Below the pieces are notes generated by a model that worked only from the letters and a program-made list of their open reading frames with translations, made no database searches and had not been told where the DNA came from. The position numbers and the translations under genes were made by a program. 64,000 nucleotides of DNA from Deinococcus humi (GTDB lineage: Bacteria > Deinococcota > Deinococci > Deinococcales > Deinococcaceae). Positions 10,228-18,201 of this stretch are shown piece by piece (position 1 is the first letter of the stretch; each line of letters begins with the position of its first letter). The stretch lies in contig NZ_JACHFL010000014.1 of NCBI RefSeq assembly GCF_014201875.1, positions 62,001 through 126,000 on the forward strand, written 5' to 3'.

Positions 10228-11532
10228 TCAGTCGCCGCCCAGGAACACGGGGGCGCCCAGCCCGGTCTCGCTGTCGGCGTAGCCCTGCTCGCTGTGGGCA
10301 TTGATGTCGATGCCCCCCACTTCCTGACTGGCTGGAACCCGCAGCGGCATGACCACGCTGACCAGCTTCAGCAGGATGAACGAGCCCACACCGGCCCAGA
10401 CCAGCGAAGCGAGCACACCCACGAGTTGGACCAGCAGTTGCTCGCCCAGCGGCTTGCCCTGCGCCGTGGTCCAGGCCAGCGCCCCGGTCAGCAGCGCCCC
10501 CGCGATTCCAGCGACGCCGTGGCATGCGAACACGTCCAGCGAGTCGTCCGCGCCCATCCGGTGCTTGAGTTGCACCGCGCCGTAGCTGGCCGCAGCACCC
10601 ACCACGCCCACGATCACGGCGGCCCAGGGGCTGACGAAGGCGCAGGCGGGGGTGATGGCTACCAGTCCCACCACCAGTCCGGTGGCGGCCCCGACGGCGG
10701 TGGGTTTGCCGCCGCGGCTGCTTTCCAGGCCCAGCCAGGTGAGCATGGCTGCGGCGGGAGCGATCAGCGTGGTGAGAAAGGCCAGTCCAGCCACCTGGTT
10801 GGCTGCCAGCGCACTGCCTGCGTTGAAGCCCATCCAGCCGAACCACAGCAGCCCAGCGCCCAGCAACACCAGCGGCACGTTGTGCGGCACGTGGGCATTG
10901 CGCGGAAAGCCGATACGTGGTCCCAGCACGAAAGCGGCCACCAGCGCGCTGATTCCCGCCGCGATATGAATCACTGTGCCGCCCGCGAAGTCCAGCGCTC
11001 CAGCTTTGAACAACCACCCATCGGCGCTCCAGACCCAGTGCGCCAGCGGCGAGTAAATCAGCAGCGTCCAGAGTGCCCCGAAGAGCACAAAAGCCCCGAA
11101 GCGCATGCGTTCGACCACCGCGCCAGAGATCAGTGCCAGCGCAATGATGGCAAACATGGTCTGAAACGCCGCGAAGACATAGGTGGGAATGGTTCCGGTC
11201 AACTGGTCGGCCAGTCCATTCAGGCCAACGTTCGCCAGCGAGCCGACGAAAGCATTGCCGCCCCCACCAAAAGCAATGCTGTAGCCCGCCAGCATCCATA
11301 GCACGCCGACCAGCCCAATCGAGACCACACTCATCATCATGGTGTTCAGCACGCTCTGGGCGCGGGTCAGGCCCCCGTAAAACAGGGCCAGACCGGGTGT
11401 CATCAGGAGCACCAACGCCGCTGAGGCCAGCATCCAGGCTGTGTCGCCCGTGTTCAGTTCCGGCTGCGCATCCTGCGCCAGTGCCACGCCGCCCAGGGCG
11501 AGGGTCAGGGCAAAGAAGGTCTTGAGCTTCAT
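10228..11532 (-). CDS. amtB: Ammonium transporter (Amt/MEP/Rh family)
   Basis: The 434-residue protein has a short signal-like N-terminus (KTFFALTLALGGVALAQ) and about eleven hydrophobic helices. Family landmarks are visible: GLALFYGGL near the start, DFAGGTVIHIAAG with the aspartate needed for substrate entry and the first pore histidine, and DVFACHGVAGIAG with the second pore histidine. It imports ammonium for assimilation. I chose the ATG at 11532, which has AAGGAG about 9 nt upstream, over in-frame starts inside glnB. It follows glnB by 29 bp; this pairing means transport is probably gated by direct PII binding. Confidence 0.95.
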   Translation of the reverse strand: MKLKTFFALTLALGGVALAQDAQPELNTGDTAWMLASAALVLLMTPGLALFYGGLTRAQSVLNTMMMSVVSIGLVGVLWMLAGYSIAFGGGGNAFVGSLANVGLNGLADQLTGTIPTYVFAAFQTMFAIIALALISGAVVERMRFGAFVLFGALWTLLIYSPLAHWVWSADGWLFKAGALDFAGGTVIHIAAGISALVAAFVLGPRIGFPRNAHVPHNVPLVLLGAGLLWFGWMGFNAGSALAANQVAGLAFLTTLIAPAAAMLTWLGLESSRGGKPTAVGAATGLVVGLVAITPACAFVSPWAAVIVGVVGAAASYGAVQLKHRMGADDSLDVFACHGVAGIAGALLTGALAWTTAQGKPLGEQLLVQLVGVLASLVWAGVGSFILLKLVSVVMPLRVPASQEVGGIDINAHSEQGYADSETGLGAPVFLGGD

Positions 11533-11561
11533 GGGATTCACGCTCCTTGCAGTGTGGGTCG

Positions 11562-11933
11562 TCATGCCGGGGCCAGCTTCTTCTCGGTGATGGGCGTCAG
11601 GGCCGAATTGCCTTCTTCGCCAGTGCGGATGCGGATGACGCGTTCGAGCGGTTGCACGAAAATCTTGCCGTCTCCGACCTCGCCGGTGCGCGCACCCCGG
11701 CAGATCGCGTCTATGGCGGCCTGCTCGAAGGGCTCGCTGACGGCCATACGAATCTCCACCTTGTCGCGGAACTCGATCATGACCCGCGTGCCCCGGTAAT
11801 GCTCCACAAGTTCCTGCTCGCCGCCGTGCCCGCTGACCTTCGAGAGCGTGATGCCACTGATGCCCGCCTGAAATAACGCTTCCTTGACCTGCTGGACCCG
11901 TTCGGGCCTGATGACTGCCGTGATCAGTTTCAT
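11562..11933 (-). CDS. glnB: PII nitrogen-regulatory protein, lacking the T-loop tyrosine 51
   Basis: The 123-residue protein is a PII trimer subunit that senses ATP/ADP and 2-oxoglutarate and gates AmtB and other targets. It aligns without gaps to E. coli GlnB as I remember that sequence. The C-terminal signature RVIRIRTGEEG and GDGKIFV are intact, and Y46-R47-G48 are present. Position 51, the tyrosine modified by uridylylation or adenylylation in other bacteria, is valine (HYRGTRVMIEF). Covalent control is therefore unlikely and ligand binding should suffice. The paralogue GlnK is the alternative name given the amtB linkage. Confidence 0.93.
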   Translation of the reverse strand: MKLITAVIRPERVQQVKEALFQAGISGITLSKVSGHGGEQELVEHYRGTRVMIEFRDKVEIRMAVSEPFEQAAIDAICRGARTGEVGDGKIFVQPLERVIRIRTGEEGNSALTPITEKKLAPA

Positions 11934-11986
11934 GGCGTCTCCTCATGCGTGTGCAATTTGCAGTGTTTGCATCCCTGCATGCCCAG

Positions 11987-12015
11987 AGACTAGATGTGAT
12001 TTTGATAGTTGTCAA
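11987..12015 (-). promoter_or_regulatory. glnB-amtB promoter
   Basis: On the minus strand, TTGACA and TAGTCT are separated by exactly 17 nt. Transcription would begin about 45 nt before the glnB ATG. Confidence 0.75.
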
Positions 12016-12025
12016 AATATTTTGA
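12012..12025. promoter_or_regulatory. 14-bp perfect palindrome over the glnB -35 box (candidate operator)
   Basis: TCAAAATATTTTGA is a perfect palindrome that overlaps the -35 hexamer. It is strikingly AT-rich in a GC-rich genome. The position suits an activator or repressor of nitrogen genes; no known regulator consensus is matched exactly. Confidence 0.5.
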
Positions 12026-12029
12026 AACA

Positions 12030-12348
12030 TTTGGCTAGATTTGAGAGGACAGAATGCAGCAGAGATCCGAGATCCTGTTTGCCGTTCCATAAAATCCGGG
12101 GTATAGGCATGAGAGAGCCGACGGCCTGTCGCGCGAGAGCTTCAGATCGACTGTCGGGGCGCTACTCGTGGACGAGATGTTCAATCGTCACCTCAAGGCC
12201 GTGTCAACCCTGGGTTTGCCGCAAGCTCATTAGTTGTGGACCGTGTTGGGCGAAGCGCTCAAGCATGGGCGTGGTAACTCTCAACTTCTCCCAGTTGTCT
12301 CTGTAATCTCTGGCGGCTACAGCGTCTGACGACGGCCCCACAAACGTG
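12030..12348. other. Non-coding stretch upstream of glnB
   Basis: About 320 bp with no open frame that resembles a protein. Beyond the glnB promoter next to it I see nothing I can name. Confidence 0.5.
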
Positions 12349-12490
12349 TCACAACTGGTAGCCGACGAAGATCAAGGCAGTCAGCAGGACAACGGCCAGC
12401 AACGGCAGCAGCAGACTCATACCGTCTTCCAGCATGCTGATCAGCGGATTGCTCAGCCCGCCCGTGGTGACGATGGCGACTAGACGAACG
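12349..12490 (-). pseudogene. C-terminal remnant of a small membrane protein (possibly DUF4126)
   Basis: The last ~45 codons of an open frame read TTGGLSNPLISMLEDG and then a single hydrophobic helix (SLLLPLLAVVLLTALIFVGY). This resembles the C-terminus of DUF4126-type membrane proteins (a GG-x-x-NP ... S-x-x-ED pattern before the final helix). The codons further upstream, to about 12666, look like non-coding sequence (Pro- and Cys-rich, no hydrophobic segments), so the 5' part of the gene seems to be lost. The family assignment is tentative. Confidence 0.35.
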
Positions 12491-12677
12491 GCTTGTTCAG
12501 GTGAGTCACACTCAGGCGCGACAGGAGGCCGGAAAGGACCTCCATAGGGCATAGGACGTGAACTGGCGCAGGGGCAGCACGGAAAATGCTTAGGTCTTGC
12601 CTTGGTTGCCTGTGGAATCAACGGAGAGGCGTGGTATGGGTAATCAGGATTGAAGTGCCAATTCACCTGCGCGCCCC

Positions 12678-12707
12678 TTGCCGCACCCTCCCTGACTCGC
12701 GTATAGT
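12678..12707 (+). promoter_or_regulatory. rpmI-rplT promoter
   Basis: TTGCCG and TATAGT are separated by 18 nt. They lie about 127 bp before the rpmI ATG, leaving a leader of about 120 nt (12714-12833) that could hold an L20-type autoregulatory structure. Confidence 0.6.
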
Positions 12708-12833
12708 CTTCTCTTGGTCAAGTGGGGCAGGGCGACCAAACGGCACAGGCGCACATCAAAGCCTGAGCGGCCCGAACCCCAGACGTGAGCCTGGCGAACG
12801 CCAGCGCGAACGGACTACACAGGAGGGCCAACC

Positions 12834-13039
12834 ATGCCCAAGATGAAGACACTCAAGAGCGCCACGCGCCGGATCAAGATCACCGGCACGGGCAAAGTGA
12901 TGGCGTTCAAGAGCGGTAAGCGCCACCAGAACACCGGCAAAAGCGGTGACGAGATTCGCGGCAAGGGCAAGGGCTTCGTGCTCGCCCAGAGCGAGTGGGG
13001 CCGCATGAAGAAGATGCTGCCGTATAAGGGAGGCAAATA

Positions 13040-13040
<1 letters not shown>
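12834..13040 (+). CDS. rpmI: 50S ribosomal protein L35
   Basis: The 68-residue, very basic protein begins [21 protein letters not shown], the L35 signature, and sits in the large ribosomal subunit. A textbook Shine-Dalgarno (AGGAGG) lies 7 nt upstream. Its stop overlaps the next start (TAATG), so L20 is translationally coupled. The usual upstream partner infC is not here but about 28 kb away. Confidence 0.97.
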
Positions 13041-13408
<368 letters not shown>

Positions 13409-13424
13409 AGCATCCGATCATAAA

Positions 13425-13452
13425 AAAACCGCCCCTACTCTGGGGCGGTTTT
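13425..13452 (+). terminator. Terminator of rpmI-rplT
   Basis: An 11-bp stem (AAAACCGCCCC/GGGGCGGTTTT) with a 6-nt loop, ending in a T-run. A-runs on the other side make it usable in both directions. Confidence 0.88.
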
Positions 13453-13534
13453 CTGTGGCCTGCTGCGTGCTTCATTTGTTGTGGGTTAAAGGCGAGCAGT
13501 GGCGCTGGGATTGCCCGCCACCCGCTACTCTACA

Positions 13535-14227
13535 TCATGGCTCAAACGTGTCCTGGAAGGCGTAGCGGTCTCCACGCACCCAGTAATTAACGTAGCTGGC
13601 ACGCCTGGAACCGCTGTAGGTGGTGCGGCGCAGCAGGAAGGCAGCAGTGCCCAGCGGCACCCGGAGCAGATCCGCCTCTTCCTGGCGCAGATTCACGGCT
13701 TCCAGATTCTGCTCGACCCTGGCCATCGGCACGCCCATGCCGACCATCGTTTCGTGGATGCTCTCGGCGTTGAGATTCTGGTCCAGCAATCCCGGCGCCA
13801 GCGCGGCGTTGATGTAGCGTTTCTCGATCACCAGTGCCTCATCCCCGGCATTCCGCAAGCGGTGGACGAAGATCACCGGATCGCCCGCCTGGATCTGCAG
13901 CACGATGGCGATCTCGGGGGTGGCCTCAATCTGCATGGCCCGCAGGACGGTGGTGCGGTGATCAGGATGGCGCGCCCACTCCTTGAAGGGCCGCACCCGA
14001 AAGGTGCCCTGCCGGAAGCGTTTGCCAGTGGGGAAGGTGCCGGCGCCCTGCACACGGTACACGTAGCCCTCACGCTCCAGCTCGTCAATGGCGCGGCGGG
14101 CGGTCATACGCGAGACCTCGAATTCGCGGGCCAGTTGTGGTTCGCTGGGAAGGGGCAGCCCCTCGGCGTAATGGCCACCCAGCAGCCGGTCTTTCAAGGT
14201 GGATTTAATCAGCGGGTACTTCGCCAT
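13535..14227 (-). CDS. GntR-family transcriptional regulator, HutC type with UTRA domain
   Basis: The 230-residue protein has an N-terminal winged helix (PLPSEPQLAREFEVSRMTARR, residues ~25-48) and a C-terminal UTRA effector domain (about 90-225, including VIFVHRLR and VEQNLEAV). Such proteins repress sugar, amino-acid or fatty-acid genes and release DNA on binding a small metabolite. I chose the ATG at 14227 because GGAGGG lies 5 nt upstream; an ATG 12 codons earlier lacks a site. No catabolic operon adjoins it, so the ligand is unknown. A promoter with a near-palindrome over its -10 box suggests autoregulation. Confidence 0.9.
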   Translation of the reverse strand: MAKYPLIKSTLKDRLLGGHYAEGLPLPSEPQLAREFEVSRMTARRAIDELEREGYVYRVQGAGTFPTGKRFRQGTFRVRPFKEWARHPDHRTTVLRAMQIEATPEIAIVLQIQAGDPVIFVHRLRNAGDEALVIEKRYINAALAPGLLDQNLNAESIHETMVGMGVPMARVEQNLEAVNLRQEEADLLRVPLGTAAFLLRRTTYSGSRRASYVNYWVRGDRYAFQDTFEP

Positions 14228-14283
14228 GCATCCCTCCAGGACACTCCGCGCATGCATTTTCACACGCGACAGAGCTGAACCCT

Positions 14284-14312
14284 ATCTTAAGGTTAGTGTC
14301 CGAGGTACACAA
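14284..14312 (-). promoter_or_regulatory. Promoter of the GntR-family regulator
   Basis: On the minus strand TTGTGT and TAAGAT are 17 nt apart, about 57 bp before the ATG. An imperfect palindrome (CTATCTTAAGGTTAG, plus strand) covers the -10 box and may be the regulator's own operator. Confidence 0.6.
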
Positions 14313-14518
14313 GGTTGTCTGGACAGTGGCTCATCTGGGAGTCATACTTAAAAAGATCAGATTCTCCAGTTTGGGTGGTTAAATGCCCCGCAGGAGAACC
14401 AGAGCAGTCATGCCCCTGAACCTCCACAACGCAGTTCCATAAAGCTGGATCAATGGAAACGATTCCGCTTGAGCGCCTTGCAACGCCGTGGGTGACACTC
14501 CTGTAGAGTCGACGGTCT

Positions 14519-15520
14519 CTAGCCGCCGATATGCGACATCTCTACCTTCTGTTCCCGTGTCACCTCGCCGCGTTCCTCGCTGTAGCGGTCGCGGCGTGCT
14601 CTCCAGACACCCGCGATCAGCTCGTGCATGGCCTCATCGTCGGCGCCGGCCCGCAGGGGGGCGCGCAGATCGGTGCCCGCCCCAGCAAACAGACAGGTGT
14701 ACAGCACGCCCACCGCCGAGATGCGTGCCCGCGAGCAATCCCCGCAGAAGGGTGCGCTGACCGAGGAAATCAGCCCGATCTCGTGGCCGTCCGCGCCCAC
14801 GTGGCGGGCGGCCACTTCACCCCTGTAATTGGGGCTGACCGGCGTGAATTCCGCCCCCGTGCCGTCCGCACTCAGGCGGGCCAGCACCTCGCGCGACGGC
14901 ACCACACTATCCAGATTCCAGCCGTTGTGATTGCCCACGTCCATGAACTCAATCAGGCGCAGCACGGCCTTGTCGCGCAGGGCTAGCCACAGGTTGCGCA
15001 ACCCGTCGTCATTGACGCCGCGCTGCACCACCGTGTTGATCTTGACGCCCAGACCTGCGCTCAGGGCGGCCTCAATGCCGTCCAGCACTTTCTGCGGGTG
15101 CGTGCCCAGACCGTTCATCCGCCCGAAAACCTCCGGGTCCAGGCTATCGATGCTGACCGTCACGCGGTTCAGGCCCGCTGCACGCAAAGCGGGAGCCAGA
15201 CGCGGCAGCAGCAGGCCGTTGGTGGTCAGGGCGATATCCTGCACACCCTCAATCTGAGCGAGGCGCGAGATCAGCTCGGGCAGATCCCGGCGCAGCGTCG
15301 GCTCGCCGCCGGTGATTCGCAGCTTCTGGACCCCAAGACCGACAAAGGTGCGGGCCAGCCGCTCAATTTCCTCGAAGCTCAGCAGTTCGGTGCGCGGCAA
15401 GAAGGCGTAGTCGGGGCCGAAAATGTCGGCAGGCATGCAATAAGTGCAACGCAGATTGCAGCGGTCGGTCACGCTGATCCGCAGGTCTCGCAGGGGCCGT
15501 CCCAGCTGATCGAGCAACAT
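14519..15520 (-). CDS. moaA: GTP 3',8-cyclase (molybdenum cofactor biosynthesis protein A)
   Basis: The 333-residue radical-SAM enzyme converts GTP to (8S)-3',8-cyclo-GTP, the first step of molybdopterin synthesis. The N-terminal SAM cluster motif CNLRCTYC has cysteines 21, 25 and 28. The C-terminal second cluster shows as FCGDCSRAR followed by a third cysteine. The conserved double glycine ends the protein (MSHIGG). I chose the ATG at 15520, which gives the standard start LDQLGRPLRDLR; upstream frame is not conserved. A -10 box (TATGTT) lies 8 nt before it. It could supply cofactor to the molybdoenzyme at the left edge. Confidence 0.96.
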   Translation of the reverse strand: MLLDQLGRPLRDLRISVTDRCNLRCTYCMPADIFGPDYAFLPRTELLSFEEIERLARTFVGLGVQKLRITGGEPTLRRDLPELISRLAQIEGVQDIALTTNGLLLPRLAPALRAAGLNRVTVSIDSLDPEVFGRMNGLGTHPQKVLDGIEAALSAGLGVKINTVVQRGVNDDGLRNLWLALRDKAVLRLIEFMDVGNHNGWNLDSVVPSREVLARLSADGTGAEFTPVSPNYRGEVAARHVGADGHEIGLISSVSAPFCGDCSRARISAVGVLYTCLFAGAGTDLRAPLRAGADDEAMHELIAGVWRARRDRYSEERGEVTREQKVEMSHIGG

Positions 15521-15619
15521 CGCCTTCCAACATACGCCGTGTGGGCGAGGGCAAAGGCAAGCTCGGCACCCCCTGGCCAGTTCACCGCTCAATCCACCTT
15601 CGCCCGCCGGTGTCCCAGC

Positions 15620-15625
15620 TAGAAT
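15620..15625 (+). promoter_or_regulatory. -10 box for the ybaB gene (near-leaderless)
   Basis: TAGAAT lies 9 nt before the ATG and no Shine-Dalgarno is present. No clear -35 element is seen. Confidence 0.5.
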
Positions 15626-15634
15626 GCGGGCACT

Positions 15635-15925
15635 ATGGACATGAAGAAGCTGATGAAGCAGATGCAGCAGGCCCAGAACGCCGCCGCCAAGATCCAAGAA
15701 GATCTGGCGACCAAGTCAGTGGAGGGCAGCGCTAGCGGTCTGGTGACGGTCACCATGAACGGTCACGGCAAGGTCACGGCCCTGAAAATCAAGCCCGAGG
15801 CGGTTGATCCGGACGACGTGGAAGCCTTAGAAGACCTGCTGCTCGTGGCGATTCAGGACGCCAGCGCCCAGGCCGACGCCCTGCAGCAGGACGCTACGCG
15901 CGGGCTGGGAATTCCCGGATTTTGA
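15635..15925 (+). CDS. YbaB/EbfC family nucleoid-associated protein
   Basis: The 96-residue protein begins MDMKKLMKQMQQAQNAAAKI and carries the family core VTMNGHGKVTALKIKPEAVDPDD. YbaB/EbfC dimers bind DNA non-specifically and shape the nucleoid. It lies 58 bp upstream of recR on the same strand, the near-universal ybaB-recR pairing. The start is supported by a TAGAAT box 9 nt upstream. Confidence 0.95.
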   Translation: MDMKKLMKQMQQAQNAAAKIQEDLATKSVEGSASGLVTVTMNGHGKVTALKIKPEAVDPDDVEALEDLLLVAIQDASAQADALQQDATRGLGIPGF

Positions 15926-15983
15926 GGACGGCGAACGCACGCAAAATGGATAGCCAGGGCATGGCGCTCAGCCGTGGTCGCCC

Positions 15984-16604
15984 ATGAAATATCCCCCCTC
16001 CCTCGTCTCGCTGATCCGTGAGCTGTCGCGTCTGCCGGGCATCGGCCCGAAGAGCGCCCAGCGGCTGGCCTTCTACCTGTTCGAGCAGCCGCGTGAGGAC
16101 ATTGAGCGACTGGCGGGCTCACTGCTGTCGGCCAAGCGTGATCTGCACAGTTGCCCGGTCTGCTTCAACATCACCGACGCCGAGATCTGCGACGTGTGCA
16201 GCGATCCGGCGCGCGATCAGGCCCTGATCTGCGTGGTGGAGGAACCCGGCGACGTCATTGCCATCGAGCGTAGCGGCGAGTACCGGGGCCTGTACCACGT
16301 CCTACACGGCGTCCTGAGTCCCATGAACGGCGTCGGCCCCGAACAGCTACATATCAAGCCCCTGCTGCCCCGCGTCGCCGAGGGCAAGGAGGTCATTCTG
16401 GCCACAGGCACCACCGTGGAGGGCGACGCCACTGCGCTGTACCTACAACGCCTGCTGGAGCCGCTAGGGGCAACAGTCAGCCGCATCGCCTACGGCCTGC
16501 CGGTGGGCGGCGCGCTGGAATATGCCGACGAGGTCACGCTGGGCCGTGCCATGACCGGACGCCAGCAGGTCAGCAAGCCTCGACCTCCTCAGCTTCGGGA
16601 CTGA
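15984..16604 (+). CDS. recR: Recombination mediator RecR
   Basis: The 206-residue protein has a helix-hairpin-helix (LPGIGPKSAQRLAFYL, residues 17-32), a zinc finger with cysteines 57, 60, 69 and 72, and a Toprim domain (ICVVEEPGDVIAIE onward). With RecF and RecO it loads RecA at gaps, a route that matters in Deinococcus, which repairs double-strand breaks through RecFOR. It closely follows ybaB. The C-terminal tail KPRPPQLRD is family-typical. Confidence 0.97.
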   Translation: MKYPPSLVSLIRELSRLPGIGPKSAQRLAFYLFEQPREDIERLAGSLLSAKRDLHSCPVCFNITDAEICDVCSDPARDQALICVVEEPGDVIAIERSGEYRGLYHVLHGVLSPMNGVGPEQLHIKPLLPRVAEGKEVILATGTTVEGDATALYLQRLLEPLGATVSRIAYGLPVGGALEYADEVTLGRAMTGRQQVSKPRPPQLRD

Positions 16605-16606
16605 TT

Positions 16607-16639
16607 AGAGACGCGGTATGCGGGAGGACGTCTCTAACC
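16607..16639 (+). terminator. Hairpin after recR
   Basis: The 9-bp perfect arms TTAGAGACG and CGTCTCTAA enclose a 15-nt loop just after the stop. No T-run follows, so it may terminate weakly or stabilise the 3' end. Confidence 0.5.
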
Positions 16640-16718
16640 CTGTGCCGCGCCCTGGGTTCCGCTCCGCTCCTTTCGGATGACCCGCCCCTCACCCGGATCG
16701 CGTAGCCTGTTGCCTTAG

Positions 16719-17324
16719 ATGCACGATCTGACCCAAGCCATCCTGTCCGCCTCCTACCTGGGGATCTTCCTGATCGTCTTTGCGGAAACAGGATTGCTGG
16801 TGGGTTTTTTCCTGCCCGGTGACAGTCTGCTGATCGCGGCAGGTCTGCTGGCGGCGGCCCCCGACAGCGGGCTGAACCTGTGGGCCGTGATGGCGGCGGT
16901 GGTGACGGCTGGCATTATCGGCTGCTCGGCCGGGTACTGGATCGGCCAGCGCTTCGGCCCCGCCGTGTTCAGCAATCAGAACTCGCGCTTCTTCAAACCC
17001 GAATACGTGGCGCAGGCCGAGAAGTTCTTCGTGCAGTATGGGGCGCTGGCCGTCATCCTGGCCCGTTTCGTGCCTATCGTGCGGACGCTGGTGCCGACTC
17101 TGGCCGGCGTGAGCCGCATGCCGTTCGCGCTGTTCACGCTGTACAACGTGATCGGCGCGGTGCTGTGGGGCGTGGGCGTCACCGGACTGGCGTACTACCT
17201 GGGCGGCCTGATCCCCAATCTGGATCAGTACATTCTGCTGATCGTTGCCGTGGTGCTGGTGGTCAGCGTGATTCCCATCGTGATCAAGTTCATGCAGGCG
17301 CGGCGTGGCGGGGTCAAGGGTTAG
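16719..17324 (+). CDS. DedA family membrane protein
   Basis: The 201-residue protein has four or five hydrophobic segments and DedA landmarks: the N-terminal FAETGLLVGFFLPGDSLL with the acidic residues, then GYWIGQRFG, and the arginine-rich FVPIVRTLVPTLAGVSRM. DedA proteins are thought to scramble or flip polyprenyl-phosphate or phospholipids and support envelope homeostasis. It stands alone, with a terminator 20 bp downstream. A TAGCCT -10-like box lies 10 nt before the ATG. Confidence 0.93.
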   Translation: MHDLTQAILSASYLGIFLIVFAETGLLVGFFLPGDSLLIAAGLLAAAPDSGLNLWAVMAAVVTAGIIGCSAGYWIGQRFGPAVFSNQNSRFFKPEYVAQAEKFFVQYGALAVILARFVPIVRTLVPTLAGVSRMPFALFTLYNVIGAVLWGVGVTGLAYYLGGLIPNLDQYILLIVAVVLVVSVIPIVIKFMQARRGGVKG

Positions 17325-17344
17325 GGCAGCGTTCTAAGACGTTG

Positions 17345-17369
17345 GGGAGGCATCGCCTCCCTTCTTTTT
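17345..17369 (+). terminator. Terminator of the dedA-family gene
   Basis: A 7-bp stem (GGGAGGC/GCCTCCC) with a 3-nt loop, followed by TTCTTTTT. Confidence 0.85.
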
Positions 17370-17457
17370 GATGTGGATTGGATGTATGGTCTCGCCCCGT
17401 TCCGGCAGATCGCGCGCCCTCACGCCTTTCGCTACGGTGTCCCGCTCTCCCTGCCCC

Positions 17458-17463
17458 TAGCCT
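17458..17463 (+). promoter_or_regulatory. -10 box for the endonuclease III gene (leaderless)
   Basis: TAGCCT ends 6 nt before the ATG, so transcription should begin at or next to the start codon. Confidence 0.6.
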
Positions 17464-17469
17464 GTCCCG

Positions 17470-18201
17470 ATGACTGCCCCTCCGGTTCCATCAAAGAAGC
17501 TCCCCCTGAGTCGGCAGCAGCCGCCGCCTGAACACCTGCCTGAAATCGCGCGGCGGCTGGCCGAGGAATATCTCCCCGATCCGCCCCAACCCAGACGCGC
17601 CCCCGAGCCGCTCGACGGCCTGATCCAGACCATTCTGTCCCAGCAGAACACGGCCCCGATCACCCGGCGACAATTTCAGGGCCTCAAGACCGCCTATCCA
17701 CGCTGGGAGGGGGCATTGGCCGACGGCCCGGACGGCATCGAGGCGGTGCTGAAGGCGGCGGGCGGCGGCCTCTCCCGGATCAAGGCCAGTTACATCTATT
17801 CGCTGCTGGCGGAACTGGACGAGACGCGCCCCAGTCTCTCGCTGCGGGAAACACGCGATCTGGACGACAGGACGGCCCGTGAACTGCTGGAAAGCCTGCC
17901 CGGAGTGGGCATGAAAACGGCCAGTTGCGTGTTGTTGTTCGATCTGGCTCGACCGGCCATGCCGGTGGATACCCACATCCACCGCATCGCGCGGCGGCTG
18001 GAGCTGGTGCCGGAAGCCTGGAACGCGGTTAAGGTGGAACGCTGGTTTGACGAGGTGCTGCCGCGCGACTGGGCGGCCCGCTACACCTTCCATGTTGCGT
18101 CCATTCGCCACGGACGCCAGACCTGCCGCGCCCGCAACCCGGCGTGCGGCGCGTGCGTGGTGCGTGATCTGTGCCCATCGGCGGCTATCCTGGGCCGATG
18201 A
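17470..18201 (+). CDS. Endonuclease III-family DNA glycosylase/AP lyase
   Basis: The 243-residue protein excises oxidised pyrimidines and nicks abasic sites. The helix-hairpin-helix LPGVGMKTASCVL carries the catalytic lysine (K149) and the catalytic aspartate is D167 in VDTHIHR. The C-terminal [4Fe-4S] loop has cysteines 219, 226, 229 and 235 with the classical 6-2-5 spacing. Deinococcus species carry several Nth paralogues and this cannot be matched to one by eye. The proline-rich first 45 residues are longer than in E. coli Nth. Its stop overlaps the next start (ATGA). Confidence 0.93.
   Translation: MTAPPVPSKKLPLSRQQPPPEHLPEIARRLAEEYLPDPPQPRRAPEPLDGLIQTILSQQNTAPITRRQFQGLKTAYPRWEGALADGPDGIEAVLKAAGGGLSRIKASYIYSLLAELDETRPSLSLRETRDLDDRTARELLESLPGVGMKTASCVLLFDLARPAMPVDTHIHRIARRLELVPEAWNAVKVERWFDEVLPRDWAARYTFHVASIRHGRQTCRARNPACGACVVRDLCPSAAILGR

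Noticed and set aside
9899..11299. Long minus-strand frame running upstream from the ATPase stalk gene through amtB
   Set aside because: Only the last 105 codons resemble a protein; the rest overlaps amtB in another frame, with low-complexity Arg/Gly sequence.
14228..14518. Small gene between the GntR regulator and moaA
   Set aside because: Only the regulator promoter is visible; no frame has credible start signals or composition.
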